A stretch of DNA of 64,000 nt from Bacillus safensis (GTDB taxonomy: Bacteria; Bacillota; Bacilli; Bacillales; Bacillaceae): NCBI GenBank assembly GCA_030159235.1, contig BSBG01000003.1:489522-553521 (forward strand). Direction: 5' to 3'. The position numbers and the translations under genes are program-made. Each line of letters starts with the position of its first letter. The first letter of the stretch is position 1. A model generated the notes under the pieces. The model was given only the letters and a program-made list of their open reading frames with translations, did no database searches and was not told the DNA's origin. This document shows positions 27,671 to 36,554 of the stretch, one piece after another.

Positions 27671-29077
27671 ATGCTTCATCTTTTGTTTTTTCTCATTCTT
27701 CTCTATGTCGTTTATGTCTTTTTGACCGCATTTGTTTTGTTCTATTTGCCGATACAAAAAACATGCAAAGAACATTGTATTTATAAAGCCTCTTCGATTT
27801 CAGGAGACGATCAGGGCACAAATCAAGTGATGCTGCTTGACGATGGATTTGAGTCTGGTCAGGTGAGAATTCAAATGATACGTGAAGCAAAGAGAATCAT
27901 CCGCCTTAGTTATTATTCCATTCAAAAGGGAAAAACAGCTGAATGGGTACTGGGTGCTTTAATTGAAGCAGCTGATCGAGGGGTAAAAGTTCAGCTGTTG
28001 TTAGACGGCATCTGCCACAGTCTGCGCGGACCGCTGAAGCATTTGTGTTATGCTGTGGCCAATCATCCGAACATGGCCATTCGTTTTTATGAGCCCTTTC
28101 GTTTGTTTAAGCCGTGGACGTGGCATAATCGCCTCCATGATAAGCTGCTGCTGGCAGATGGCAAAGTGGCTGTGATGGGTGGAAGAAATATCGGTGATAA
28201 ATACTTTGCAGATCAGCCTCCGAAAGACTTTGCATTTGACCGTGATGTGCTGATCTATAACGGTAAAAAAGGAAAAGTTTTAGATGAAATGGAGCAATAT
28301 TTTGTTTATTTATGGAATCATGACTTTACAAAAAGAACAAAAGATGTGTTCTCCAAGGAAAAAGCAAAAAAAGGATTAAAACTAAGAAAGCGGCTGCTTA
28401 GGTCGTATCAAGAGGCAGTGCGTACGAAAGAGCCTTTTGTGATGTCCTCCTTTGATTGGTCAGCAGATGCCACCTCAGTAAAACAGATTGCATTTTTCAC
28501 AAATCCTGTGGAGCGATTCAATAAGCGGCCTCTTGTGCTGAAAAAGCTGAATGATCTGGCTCATCGGGCAAAGCGTTCTGTGCTCATTCAGACGCCTTAT
28601 GTCATCCCGACACGCCCAATGAAAGACGGCCTTACTCCTTTAGCCAGCGAGATTCAAACGACAGTTGTTACGAATTCTCTTACTGCGACACCAAATCCGT
28701 TAGCTTTTGCAGGATATTTAAGCACGAAAAAGGAACTGATGAAAACAGGAGTTCATTTGTACGAATATGAAGGTCCATATTCCATTCACGCGAAATCTAT
28801 GGTGATTGATGATTATTTAAGTATCATCGGGACATATAATTTAGATGCGAGATCTAGTTTTTTAAACACAGAGTCGATTTTGGTTATTGATAGTGCCCCG
28901 TTTGCGTTATCACTTACTCAGGCAATAGAGCAAAAAATCGCATATAGTATTCTCGTCGCTAAGGACAAAGCAGCCTATAAAGAGGGTGACTACGGGCAGA
29001 AAAAAAAGCCTTTGATGAAAAGGCTCCTTTTAAGTGGTTTATCTGTGATAACGGTTCTATGGCGGCGATTGATCTAA
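27671..29077 (+). CDS. phospholipase D-family phosphatidyltransferase (cardiolipin synthase-like)
   Basis: Membrane-anchored PLD-superfamily protein, 468 aa, with one N-terminal helix (residues 2-28) and two HKD motifs: HDKLLLADGKVAVMGGRN and HAKSMVIDDYLSIIGTYN. Spacing and length match the YmdC/ClsC type of cardiolipin synthases rather than the standard two-helix ClsA. It may make cardiolipin or another phosphatidyl conjugate. AAGGAG precedes the ATG at 27671. It stands alone with a terminator shared with the convergent YdcZ operon. B. subtilis has several cls-like genes, and I cannot assign an ortholog. Confidence 0.87.
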   Translation: MLHLLFFLILLYVVYVFLTAFVLFYLPIQKTCKEHCIYKASSISGDDQGTNQVMLLDDGFESGQVRIQMIREAKRIIRLSYYSIQKGKTAEWVLGALIEAADRGVKVQLLLDGICHSLRGPLKHLCYAVANHPNMAIRFYEPFRLFKPWTWHNRLHDKLLLADGKVAVMGGRNIGDKYFADQPPKDFAFDRDVLIYNGKKGKVLDEMEQYFVYLWNHDFTKRTKDVFSKEKAKKGLKLRKRLLRSYQEAVRTKEPFVMSSFDWSADATSVKQIAFFTNPVERFNKRPLVLKKLNDLAHRAKRSVLIQTPYVIPTRPMKDGLTPLASEIQTTVVTNSLTATPNPLAFAGYLSTKKELMKTGVHLYEYEGPYSIHAKSMVIDDYLSIIGTYNLDARSSFLNTESILVIDSAPFALSLTQAIEQKIAYSILVAKDKAAYKEGDYGQKKKPLMKRLLLSGLSVITVLWRRLI

Positions 29078-29107
29078 AGGGCAGCTACTCTTGTAGCAGC
29101 CCTTTTT
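29076..29107. terminator. bidirectional terminator overlapping a coding end
   Basis: AAAGGGCAGCTAC and GTAGCAGCCCTTT pair with one mismatch around TCTT. The stop codon of the convergent YdcZ-like gene (29085) lies within the stem. Confidence 0.85.
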
Positions 29108-29570
29108 CTTGCGATTGATCCTCTTCTGCTGACTCCAATTTGGTCAGTTTAAACACTAAAATCCCTGCAACAATGACAATGACACCTAATAGTTTTGTCA
29201 AAGAAAATTCCACTTTCTCTAACCCAAGCCAGCCAAGTGAATCGAACAAAAGCGCACAGCCCAGCTGTGAAATCAGAACAATCGAGATTCCATAAGTCGG
29301 CCCAAGCCGTTTGATGCCCTGTACGAGGCAGATGACAACCCCTACCCCAATGACTCCGCTGATCCAGTACCACGCTTCCATATGTCTTAATTGAAACATG
29401 CCAGTTCCTTCTAGTAAGAGACCCATCAAAAGTGAAGCGATAAAGCCCATTCCAAGGACAAGGGTTGTTGTGGACCAAGAGCCTGTATGCTCATTGACCT
29501 TACTGTTAAAAATGGTTTGCAGGCTGACAAGTGCGCCAGCCGTGATGGCTAATCCTATTCCTATGATCAT
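29085..29570 (-). CDS. YdcZ (DUF606)-family DMT membrane protein
   Basis: A 161-residue protein with five predicted helices, a half-size member of the drug/metabolite transporter superfamily. Family features are the N-terminal GALVSLQTIFNSKVNEHTGS and the segment SQLGCALLFDSLGWLGLEK (the x-Q-x-x-x-x-x-x-D-x-x-G-W-x-G motif). The C-terminal tail is acidic and Gln-rich and is encoded across the terminator stem. It is the third gene of an operon, with a second YdcZ-like gene and a Crp/Fnr regulator. The transport substrate is unknown. Confidence 0.88.
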   Translation of the reverse strand: MIIGIGLAITAGALVSLQTIFNSKVNEHTGSWSTTTLVLGMGFIASLLMGLLLEGTGMFQLRHMEAWYWISGVIGVGVVICLVQGIKRLGPTYGISIVLISQLGCALLFDSLGWLGLEKVEFSLTKLLGVIVIVAGILVFKLTKLESAEEDQSQEKGLLQE

Positions 29571-29591
29571 GTCTACATCCCTTCATTTCTT

Positions 29592-30272
29592 CTATTCATA
29601 AATGTTGCGCTCCGCTATTTCTAAGAGTCCTTCCCGGTCAAGAATTGTAATCTCTCCTCTTCGCCTCTCTATCAGCCCTTTTTCACAGAATTGCTGAATG
29701 ACCCGGTTAATATGACGGTAGCTTGTTCCAATTAAGCTCGCCGCATCAGTGAGGCGAAGTGCGCTCGCCCTGTTATCACCTGTTAAAACAGACAATAAGT
29801 AGCTGGCGAGCCTTACCTCTACAGGATATAAAAGGTGGAAGCTCAAATCGTTTGATTTTGTATAAAATTTGTTTGTAATGCCTTTTAGCAAAAAGGTTAA
29901 CACACGGGGATCATCCTTTGCATGACGCATGAGCGCTTGATGAGAAATTCTTAGCATATGTACTTCTGTGACAGCTTCTACTGTATTGACCATATCTGTC
30001 TTCTGAACGTATTCAATATCTCCAATCGCTTCAAGAGGGTGCTTAAAGCAAAGAATAAAGGTTTTTCCTTCTTTTGTGGTGGTGAAAATCTTTAATTTCC
30101 CTTTTACTAACAAGTACAGGTACTCCCTCTTATCTCCTTTTGAACAAATCAGCTCCCCTTGCTCATAGCGCCATAAGCTCACGTATGATATGAGATTTTG
30201 ATGAAAGACGTTTTCTAATTGATGTGCCTTGAGATAAGAGATAAATAGGGATTCATCATGAAGCTCTTCCAT
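29592..30272 (-). CDS. Crp/Fnr-family regulator, YeiL type
   Basis: Transcription regulator, 226 aa, with an N-terminal cyclic-nucleotide-binding-like barrel (about 20-140; KGDKREYLYLLVKGKLKIF, then AIGDIEYV) and a C-terminal Crp winged helix (ALRLTDAASLIGTSYRHINR, IQQFCEKGLIERRRGEITI). The phosphate-binding cassette of true Crp is not conserved, so cAMP is unlikely. Cysteines occur but do not form an Fnr cluster pattern. It lies 13 nt after one YdcZ-like gene and 21 nt before another, so it is probably co-transcribed with both and controls them. Confidence 0.85.
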   Translation of the reverse strand: MEELHDESLFISYLKAHQLENVFHQNLISYVSLWRYEQGELICSKGDKREYLYLLVKGKLKIFTTTKEGKTFILCFKHPLEAIGDIEYVQKTDMVNTVEAVTEVHMLRISHQALMRHAKDDPRVLTFLLKGITNKFYTKSNDLSFHLLYPVEVRLASYLLSVLTGDNRASALRLTDAASLIGTSYRHINRVIQQFCEKGLIERRRGEITILDREGLLEIAERNIYE

Positions 30273-30285
30273 CTGATGCCCTCCT

Positions 30286-30711
30286 TTATAGCTTTAAAAT
30301 GATCACGCCTGCGATCATCAATAAAATCCCTGCATAATGAGGCCATTTCATTTTCTTCTTCTGTACACCAAACCACCCTTTTGCATCGATTGCAAAGGTA
30401 AAAGCAAGCTGTGCAATGAGCAAAGCAGCGATGGTCAATGTGACACCGATCATTTGAATCGCAGTGACTTCATTGAAAATAATAATGGCTGCAAATGCGC
30501 CGCCAATTAAATAAAGTGGCTGCACCTTTCGATATTCTCGAAAGTGTCCGTCCCGTACGATCAGTAAAATAATAAGTGCGATAATAAATCCGGTCAGCTG
30601 CGTGATAGTTGCCGCCTGCCATGTCCCGATATCTTGGCTAATTCTTGCGTTGGCTACGCCTTGAAGTGTAATACAAGCGCCTCCTAATAAAGCGAAAATA
30701 ACACCTTTCAT
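30286..30711 (-). CDS. YdcZ (DUF606)-family DMT membrane protein
   Basis: A 141-residue half-size DMT protein with five predicted helices, from the ATG at 30711 (AAGGAG about 11 nt upstream). The frame continues to 30783 without RBS support. It shares with the protein at 29085 the N-terminal GGACITLQGVANARISQDIG pattern and AQLAFTFAIDAKGWFGVQKK. Paired small DMT proteins often work as heterodimers, which is a possibility here. First gene of the operon with the YeiL-type regulator. Confidence 0.87.
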   Translation of the reverse strand: MKGVIFALLGGACITLQGVANARISQDIGTWQAATITQLTGFIIALIILLIVRDGHFREYRKVQPLYLIGGAFAAIIIFNEVTAIQMIGVTLTIAALLIAQLAFTFAIDAKGWFGVQKKKMKWPHYAGILLMIAGVIILKL

Positions 30712-30923
30712 TCGTTCAAATGCTCCTTCTTTTTTCTGTCTAGTTCCATTAAATGATAGATGCCCTAATGTTGAAAAGGACATATGTCCCGCTTTGCGTA
30801 TTATATCAGAAACTTTTTCTTTTGCAGTTTCATCGTTTTAGATTTTTCACAGTGGGTACAGTTTTATATCAGCTAAAAACAGAATATTGATTTGAATCAC
30901 ATATAAAAAGGAGACATGTCAGA

Positions 30924-32351
30924 ATGAGAAATCAAGAAAAGCATTTTATTAACGGAGAATGGACCGCATCAACAGGAAACGAAACGACGGAAGTCATCAA
31001 TCCCGCAACAGAGGAAGTCATTGGCACAATTAGTTTAGGAACAAAAGAAGATTTAGATAAGGCAGTGAAAGCAGCTCGTGCCGCCTTCCCTTCTTTCTCA
31101 AAAACATCTCGAAATGAACGAGTAGAAATGCTAGAAAATATTGTGCGCGGCTACGAAAAGCGGAAGGATGAACTAATAGAAGTCATGACACAAGAGCTCG
31201 GTGCACCGCTGAAAGTATCAGAAGAGGTTCATTATCAAATGGGATATGAACATTTTTCTAAAGCAGCGAAGGCACTTAAATCGTATACATTTACTGAGGA
31301 CCGCGGCGGACATACCATTATAAAAGAAGCGATTGGCGTCAGCGGACTGATTACACCTTGGAATTTCCCAACAAATCAAACATCCCTTAAAATCGCAGGT
31401 GCCATTGCAGCAGGCTCGCCAGTTGTTTTAAAGCCTGCGGAAATGACACCTTTTGCCGCAATGATTCTTGCAGACATCATCGATGAAGCAGGCGTACCGA
31501 AAGGCGTCTTCAACCTAGTAAACGGAACTGGTGATGTCATTGGTGACGGGATTAGCTCACATCCTGATATTGACTTTGTTTCATTTACTGGATCAGGTGC
31601 CGTCGGCTCTAAAATAATGGAAAACGCTGCTGATAATATTAAGAAAGTAGCTCTTGAGCTTGGCGGGAAATCCCCTCTTATCGTCTTAGATGATGCAGAT
31701 GTGGATGAGGCAGCCGAAACCGCCGTTCATCATATTGCGATGAATACAGGTCAAGTGTGTTCCGCAGCCACACGCGTGCTGATTCCAGAATCAATGAAAG
31801 ACGCGTTTGAAAAAGCGCTGCTGAATGCCCTGCCGAAGTTTACAGTGGGTGATCCGAGAGAAGATCATGCTACTGGACCGCTCGTATCCAAAAAGCAATG
31901 GGATACCGTGCAATCTTATATTGAAAAAGGAATGGAAGAAGGTGCTAACCTGCTTGCTGGGGGAACTGGGAAGCCGGACGGGATAGACAAAGGATATTTC
32001 GCCAAGCATACTATTTTCACAAATGTGAAAAACGATATGACCATTGCGCAAGAGGAAATATTCGGACCCGTCATGAGCGTGATCACATATCAAGACCTGG
32101 ATCATGCCCTTGAGATTGCTAATGATACAGTGTATGGCCTTGCTGGGTATGTGGTTGGAAGAGATGAAAAAACACTAAAATATGTAGCAGAACATATTCG
32201 TGCTGGTCAAATCACCATTAACAATGCCGAAACGGATTACTTTGCCCCATTTGGCGGCTTTAAGCAATCTGGTATTGGAAGAGAATGGGGAGACTTCGGA
32301 ATCGAGGAATATTTAGAAGTGAAAGCTGTGATGGGACTTCCAACGGCGTAA
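30924..32351 (+). CDS. NAD(P)-dependent aldehyde dehydrogenase
   Basis: A 475-residue ALDH-superfamily enzyme that oxidises an aldehyde to its acid. The start ATG has AAAGGAG 8 nt upstream. Motifs are [20 protein letters not shown] (cofactor), [12 protein letters not shown], the general base Glu in [12 protein letters not shown] and catalytic Cys in [12 protein letters not shown], with [11 protein letters not shown] near the C-terminus. It aligns along its full length with the 475-aa AldH type common in Firmicutes. It is monocistronic with a terminator, so the substrate is unassigned. It is not the CoA-acylating type found at 9 kb. Confidence 0.9.
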   Translation: MRNQEKHFINGEWTASTGNETTEVINPATEEVIGTISLGTKEDLDKAVKAARAAFPSFSKTSRNERVEMLENIVRGYEKRKDELIEVMTQELGAPLKVSEEVHYQMGYEHFSKAAKALKSYTFTEDRGGHTIIKEAIGVSGLITPWNFPTNQTSLKIAGAIAAGSPVVLKPAEMTPFAAMILADIIDEAGVPKGVFNLVNGTGDVIGDGISSHPDIDFVSFTGSGAVGSKIMENAADNIKKVALELGGKSPLIVLDDADVDEAAETAVHHIAMNTGQVCSAATRVLIPESMKDAFEKALLNALPKFTVGDPREDHATGPLVSKKQWDTVQSYIEKGMEEGANLLAGGTGKPDGIDKGYFAKHTIFTNVKNDMTIAQEEIFGPVMSVITYQDLDHALEIANDTVYGLAGYVVGRDEKTLKYVAEHIRAGQITINNAETDYFAPFGGFKQSGIGREWGDFGIEEYLEVKAVMGLPTA

Positions 32352-32360
32352 TTTGAGAAG

Positions 32361-32392
32361 GGAGAAAAACTCTAGGGTTTTTCTCCTTTTTT
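32361..32392 (+). terminator. terminator after aldehyde dehydrogenase
   Basis: GGAGAAAAAC and GTTTTTCTCC form a 10-bp stem around TCTAGG, followed by T6. Confidence 0.9.
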
Positions 32393-32419
32393 ATATAGAA
32401 AGAATTATTTACTGCTCCC

Positions 32420-32551
32420 TTAGTAATCCGTAATGATTTTATATTTTTCGACCGTTGCTTTAGGAGGAAACGATTCTTGTAACTCACCAAACCAAATCTC
32501 AATTGTTTGACCGTGTGACAGTTCATGAGAATCCACTTTCGTTAAATCCAT
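32420..32551 (-). pseudogene. DUF3221 (YobA)-like C-terminal remnant
   Basis: A 43-codon minus-strand frame (LSHGQTIEIWFGELQESFP, then TVEKYKIITDY and stop). It looks like the end of DUF3221/YobA-type secreted proteins, where G-Q-x-V-E-I-W is followed by an S-x-P-A/P-x-x segment. An in-frame stop precedes the ATG, and the usual N-terminal two thirds are absent. It is probably a gene relic. Confidence 0.45.
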
Positions 32552-32870
32552 AATCGCTTTTTAGAGGCTTTATATTGTTTATAAGAAGTACACTCGTCTC
32601 CTCTTTACTTAGCAGTATGCCTTTTTTTGAAAAAAGTGTTGTTGTTTTATTCTGATTGTGTGGATTCTTTATATGGCCCTTTGGAGAATTCACGCTACTT
32701 TTCTATTCTTCACGATCGCTTCTTCATGCCTAGTATTTTCAAAGCAAAACAGCGATGCTTTATACAGTTAAGATGATACACCTTCAAGCTCATTCATCTT
32801 GCAAAGGTATTAGAAATCTTAATCATGACAATCAATATTATATATTTTACTTAATGGCAAACTTTCGGTA
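32552..32870. other. intergenic region upstream of cysJ
   Basis: I see no gene, riboswitch or terminator in this AT-rich stretch. No SAM or T-box leader features were recognised ahead of cysJ. Confidence 0.4.
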
Positions 32871-32872
32871 AA

Positions 32873-32885
32873 GTTCAAATTGAAC
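32873..32885. promoter_or_regulatory. inverted repeat at the cysJI promoter region
   Basis: GTTCAA and TTGAAC flank a central A. They lie just upstream of a TATATATAAT tract that may be the -10, about 60 nt before the cysJ start. This may be an activator site (CysL controls cysJI in B. subtilis) or a -35 element. It is speculative. Confidence 0.4.
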
Positions 32886-32945
32886 CTATATATATAATTC
32901 CTATCGAATTAATCTATGTTTATATTCCTTGTGAGGTGGATATCG

Positions 32946-34766
32946 TTGCAACTTCATGTATTGAACAGTCCGTTTAGTCAGCAGCAGGCTGATCTGCTTA
33001 ATCAGCTGCTTCCGACGTTAACAGATCAACAAAAAATTTGGCTTACCGGTTATTTATCAGCACAGGCAGCTATAGCCGGATCTGAAAATACTGCCCAAAC
33101 CGTTTCTCCTTCTGCTGCAGCACCAGCGCAGCCTGTCAGTAAAGATGTGACCGTGCTTTATGGCTCGCAAACAGGCAATTCTGAAGGGTTAGCAAAAAAG
33201 ACAGCGCAGCATCTTGAAGAGAAAGGCTTTCAAGTGACGCTTTCTTCTATGTCAGAGTTTAAACCAAATAGTCTGAAAAAAATAGACAATTTACTGATCA
33301 TCGTCAGCACACATGGCGAGGGAGATCCGCCTGATAATGCCCTTTCTTTCCATGAATATGTTCACGGCAGACGTGCGCCAAAGCTTGATCATTTAAGCTT
33401 TTCTGTTCTTTCACTTGGCGATAGCTCCTACGAATTCTTCTGTCAAACAGGTAAAGAATTTGATGAGCGCTTAAAAGAGCTTGGCGGAACGCGTCTTTTC
33501 GATCGAGCGGACTGTGACCTTGATTATGATGAGCCGTTTTCTGAATGGCTTCAAGGGGTAGCATCTTCACTTAGTGAAGGTACAGCTCCAGCAAACCCGC
33601 AGGAATCAGCGGGAGTAGCCGATCAAGCAGCAGCATCTGAATACTCAAGAACAAATCCTTTTTATGCTGAAGTGCTTGAAAACATTAATTTAAATGGGCG
33701 TGGTTCTAACAAAGAAACCCGCCACCTAGAGCTTTCTCTTGAAGGATCAGGACTTGTTTATGAGCCTGGAGACAGCCTTGGAATTTATCCGACAAATGAT
33801 CCTGCGCTTGTTGATGAACTGCTCACGACATGCGGATGGAATGCAGAGGAAGCCGTAACTGTTCATAAAAATGGCGACACGCTTCCTTTAAAAGAAGCAC
33901 TCACCTCGCACTTTGAGATTACTGTATTAACAAAACCCCTTCTTCAAAAGATTGCATCCTTTACAAAAAGTGAAGACTTGCATGCCCTTTTAGCAGAAGG
34001 AAACAAAGAAAAATTAAAAGCGTATATAGCTGGAAGAGATTTAGTAGATGCTGCTCGCGATTTCGGTCCTTTTGAAGGAACAGCAGCAGATTTCACTGCG
34101 ATTTTAAGAAAAATCCCTGCACGTCTTTATTCAATTGCAAGTAGCCTTAAAGCAAATGAAGAAGAAGTTCATTTAACAATTGGTACTGTGAGATATGATG
34201 CACACGGAAGAGAACGTCAAGGCGTCTGCTCGATCTTATGTGCGGAGCGCTTAGAACCAGGCGATACGCTGCCGGTATATATCCAGCACAATCAAAACTT
34301 TAAGCTTCCTGAAAACCCTGATGTACCGATCATTATGGTGGGACCAGGCACAGGCATCGCCCCTTTCCGTTCGTTTATCCAGGAACGTGAGGAAATCGGT
34401 GCAAATGGAAAGTCATGGCTGTTCTTCGGTGATCAGCACTTTGTAACAGATTTCTTATATCAAACCGAGTGGCAAAAGTGGTTAAAAGATGGTGTCTTAA
34501 CGAAAATGGACGTGGCTTTTTCAAGAGATTCAGAGGAAAAGGTATATGTCCAGCACCAAATGAAGAAACAAAGTAAAGAATTATACGAATGGCTGGAGCA
34601 AGGTGCCTATGTATATGTTTGCGGAGATGAAAAACATATGGCGCATGATGTTCATGCTACCCTTCTATCGATCATCCAAGAAGAAGGTGTGATGAGCAAG
34701 GAGAAAGCAGAAAGCTATCTAGCCAATTTGCAGCAGCAAAAACGCTATCAGCGTGACGTATATTGA
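32946..34766 (+). CDS. cysJ: sulfite reductase [NADPH] flavoprotein alpha-component
   Basis: Electron-transfer subunit of assimilatory sulfite reductase, 606 aa from TTG at 32946 (GAGGTGG 6 nt upstream), matching B. subtilis CysJ (605 aa); the ATG at 32916 has no RBS. Domains in order are a short lead (QLHVLNSPFSQQQADLL), flavodoxin with FMN loops LYGSQTGNSEGLAKK and STHGEGDPPDNA, an FAD-binding domain (RLYSIASSL, GVCSILCAERL) and an NADPH-binding domain (MVGPGTGIAPFRSF, YVCGDEKHMAHDVH). It passes electrons to CysI, encoded 38 nt downstream. First gene of cysJI in sulfate assimilation. Confidence 0.95.
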   Translation: MQLHVLNSPFSQQQADLLNQLLPTLTDQQKIWLTGYLSAQAAIAGSENTAQTVSPSAAAPAQPVSKDVTVLYGSQTGNSEGLAKKTAQHLEEKGFQVTLSSMSEFKPNSLKKIDNLLIIVSTHGEGDPPDNALSFHEYVHGRRAPKLDHLSFSVLSLGDSSYEFFCQTGKEFDERLKELGGTRLFDRADCDLDYDEPFSEWLQGVASSLSEGTAPANPQESAGVADQAAASEYSRTNPFYAEVLENINLNGRGSNKETRHLELSLEGSGLVYEPGDSLGIYPTNDPALVDELLTTCGWNAEEAVTVHKNGDTLPLKEALTSHFEITVLTKPLLQKIASFTKSEDLHALLAEGNKEKLKAYIAGRDLVDAARDFGPFEGTAADFTAILRKIPARLYSIASSLKANEEEVHLTIGTVRYDAHGRERQGVCSILCAERLEPGDTLPVYIQHNQNFKLPENPDVPIIMVGPGTGIAPFRSFIQEREEIGANGKSWLFFGDQHFVTDFLYQTEWQKWLKDGVLTKMDVAFSRDSEEKVYVQHQMKKQSKELYEWLEQGAYVYVCGDEKHMAHDVHATLLSIIQEEGVMSKEKAESYLANLQQQKRYQRDVY

Positions 34767-34804
34767 TTGATTTTTGATGCTTGAAAGAAAGGAGCTTTTC
34801 TTAC

Positions 34805-36523
34805 ATGGTGAAGACAGCATTAACAGCGCCGGATGGACCTCCGAGCGACGTAGAGGAAATCAAAGAAAAAAGTGATTATTTACGAGGAACGTTAAAAGAA
34901 GTGATGCTTGATCCGATTTCATCAGGAATTCCTGATGATGACAACCGCCTGATGAAGCATCACGGTAGCTACTTACAGGATGATCGTGATCTTAGAAATG
35001 AACGACAAAAACAAAAGCTTGAGCCTGCCTATCAATTTATGCTGCGTGTCCGCTTGCCTGGCGGAATCGCCACATCTAAGCAATGGCTTGTGATGGATGA
35101 GCTTGCTCATAAATACGGAAACGGCACGTTAAAGCTGACAACGCGCGAAACCTTTCAGCTTCACGGTATTTTAAAATGGAATATGAAAAAGACCATTCAA
35201 GACATTCATTCCACTATGCTTGATACGATCGCTGCTTGCGGCGACGTGAACCGGAATGTGATGTGTACGTCAAACCCGTACCAATCAGAAGTGCACCATG
35301 ATGTATACGAGCTTGCCAAAAAATTAAGTGATGACCTGCTTCCGCAAACGAGAGCGTATCATGAAATTTGGCTTGATGAGGAAAAGGTAGCGGCAACGCC
35401 TGATACGGAGGTTGAGCCGATGTATGGCCCGCTTTATTTGCCAAGAAAATTCAAGATTGGTGTGGCGGTCCCTCCTGCTAACGATATTGATGTCTTTTCG
35501 CAGGATTTAGGCTTCATTGCCATCATCGAAAATGATCAATTAGTCGGCTTTAATGTCGCGATTGGCGGCGGAATGGGCATGACACATGGCGATACAGCCA
35601 CATACCCTCAGCTTGCAAAGGTGATCGGCTTTTGTCCACCTGATCAAGTCGTAGAGATTGCCAAACAAGTGATTACCATTCAGCGTGACTACGGAAACCG
35701 TTCCGTGCGAAAAAATGCTCGCTTTAAATATACAGTGGACCGCCTCGGTCTTGAGAATGTAAAAGAAGAGCTGGAACACCGCCTTGGGTTTGCCCTTTTA
35801 CATGCAAGAGATTATCACTTTGATCATAACGGTGACCGATATGGCTGGGTAAAAGGCATCAATGGCAGATGGCATTATACGATGTTTGTAGAAGGCGGCC
35901 GCATCACGGATTACGATGACTATCCGCTGATGACAGGTATTCGTGAAATCGCAAAGATTCATACAGGTGACTTCCGTCTAACAGCGAATCAAAATTTAAT
36001 GATTGGAAATGTCACATCTCATAAAAAGAAACAAATCGAGCAGCTCATTCAGGAGTTCGGTTTATCAGCTGGCCAGCAGCACTCTGCACTGCGCCGCAGT
36101 TCAATGGCCTGTGTTTCTCTTCCAACATGCGGCTTAGCGATGGCCGAAGCAGAGCGCTACCTCCCGCGCTTGATTGACAAAATTGAAGACATTGTCGAAG
36201 AAAACGGCTTAAGTGATAAAGAAATCACGATTCGCATGACTGGATGCCCAAATGGATGCGCCCGTCATGCGCTAGGTGAAATTGGCTTTATCGGGAAATC
36301 GCCTGGCAAATACAACATGTATCTTGGCGCTGCTTTTGATGGCAGCAGATTAAGTAAACTGTACCGAGAAAATGTAGGTGAAGAAGATATTTTAAACGAG
36401 CTTGGTTCTCTTCTCCCTCGTTATGCTAAAGAACGTGATGAACATGAGCATTTCGGTGATTTTGTGATTCGGGCAGGAATTGTAAAAGCAACAACAGATG
36501 GTACGAATTTTCATGTACAATAA
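34805..36523 (+). CDS. cysI: sulfite reductase [NADPH] hemoprotein beta-component
   Basis: Siroheme/[4Fe-4S] subunit reducing sulfite to sulfide, 572 aa. I prefer the ATG at 34805 (AAAGGAG about 10 nt upstream, length as in B. subtilis) to 34781, which would add MKERSFSY. The two ferredoxin-like nitrite/sulfite reductase repeats are present. The cluster cysteines are in [17 protein letters not shown] (preceded by Cys in MACVSL) and [15 protein letters not shown]. Siroheme-binding Arg/Lys residues are in [15 protein letters not shown] and [15 protein letters not shown]. It forms an operon with cysJ and ends in a bidirectional terminator. Confidence 0.95.
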   Translation: MVKTALTAPDGPPSDVEEIKEKSDYLRGTLKEVMLDPISSGIPDDDNRLMKHHGSYLQDDRDLRNERQKQKLEPAYQFMLRVRLPGGIATSKQWLVMDELAHKYGNGTLKLTTRETFQLHGILKWNMKKTIQDIHSTMLDTIAACGDVNRNVMCTSNPYQSEVHHDVYELAKKLSDDLLPQTRAYHEIWLDEEKVAATPDTEVEPMYGPLYLPRKFKIGVAVPPANDIDVFSQDLGFIAIIENDQLVGFNVAIGGGMGMTHGDTATYPQLAKVIGFCPPDQVVEIAKQVITIQRDYGNRSVRKNARFKYTVDRLGLENVKEELEHRLGFALLHARDYHFDHNGDRYGWVKGINGRWHYTMFVEGGRITDYDDYPLMTGIREIAKIHTGDFRLTANQNLMIGNVTSHKKKQIEQLIQEFGLSAGQQHSALRRSSMACVSLPTCGLAMAEAERYLPRLIDKIEDIVEENGLSDKEITIRMTGCPNGCARHALGEIGFIGKSPGKYNMYLGAAFDGSRLSKLYRENVGEEDILNELGSLLPRYAKERDEHEHFGDFVIRAGIVKATTDGTNFHVQ

Positions 36524-36554
36524 AAAAAGACAGGATTCCCTCCTGTCTTTTTTT
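36522..36554. terminator. bidirectional terminator
   Basis: AAAGACAGGA and TCCTGTCTTT form a 10-bp stem around TTCCC, flanked by A and T runs. It is shared by cysJI and the convergent leucine operon. Confidence 0.9.
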
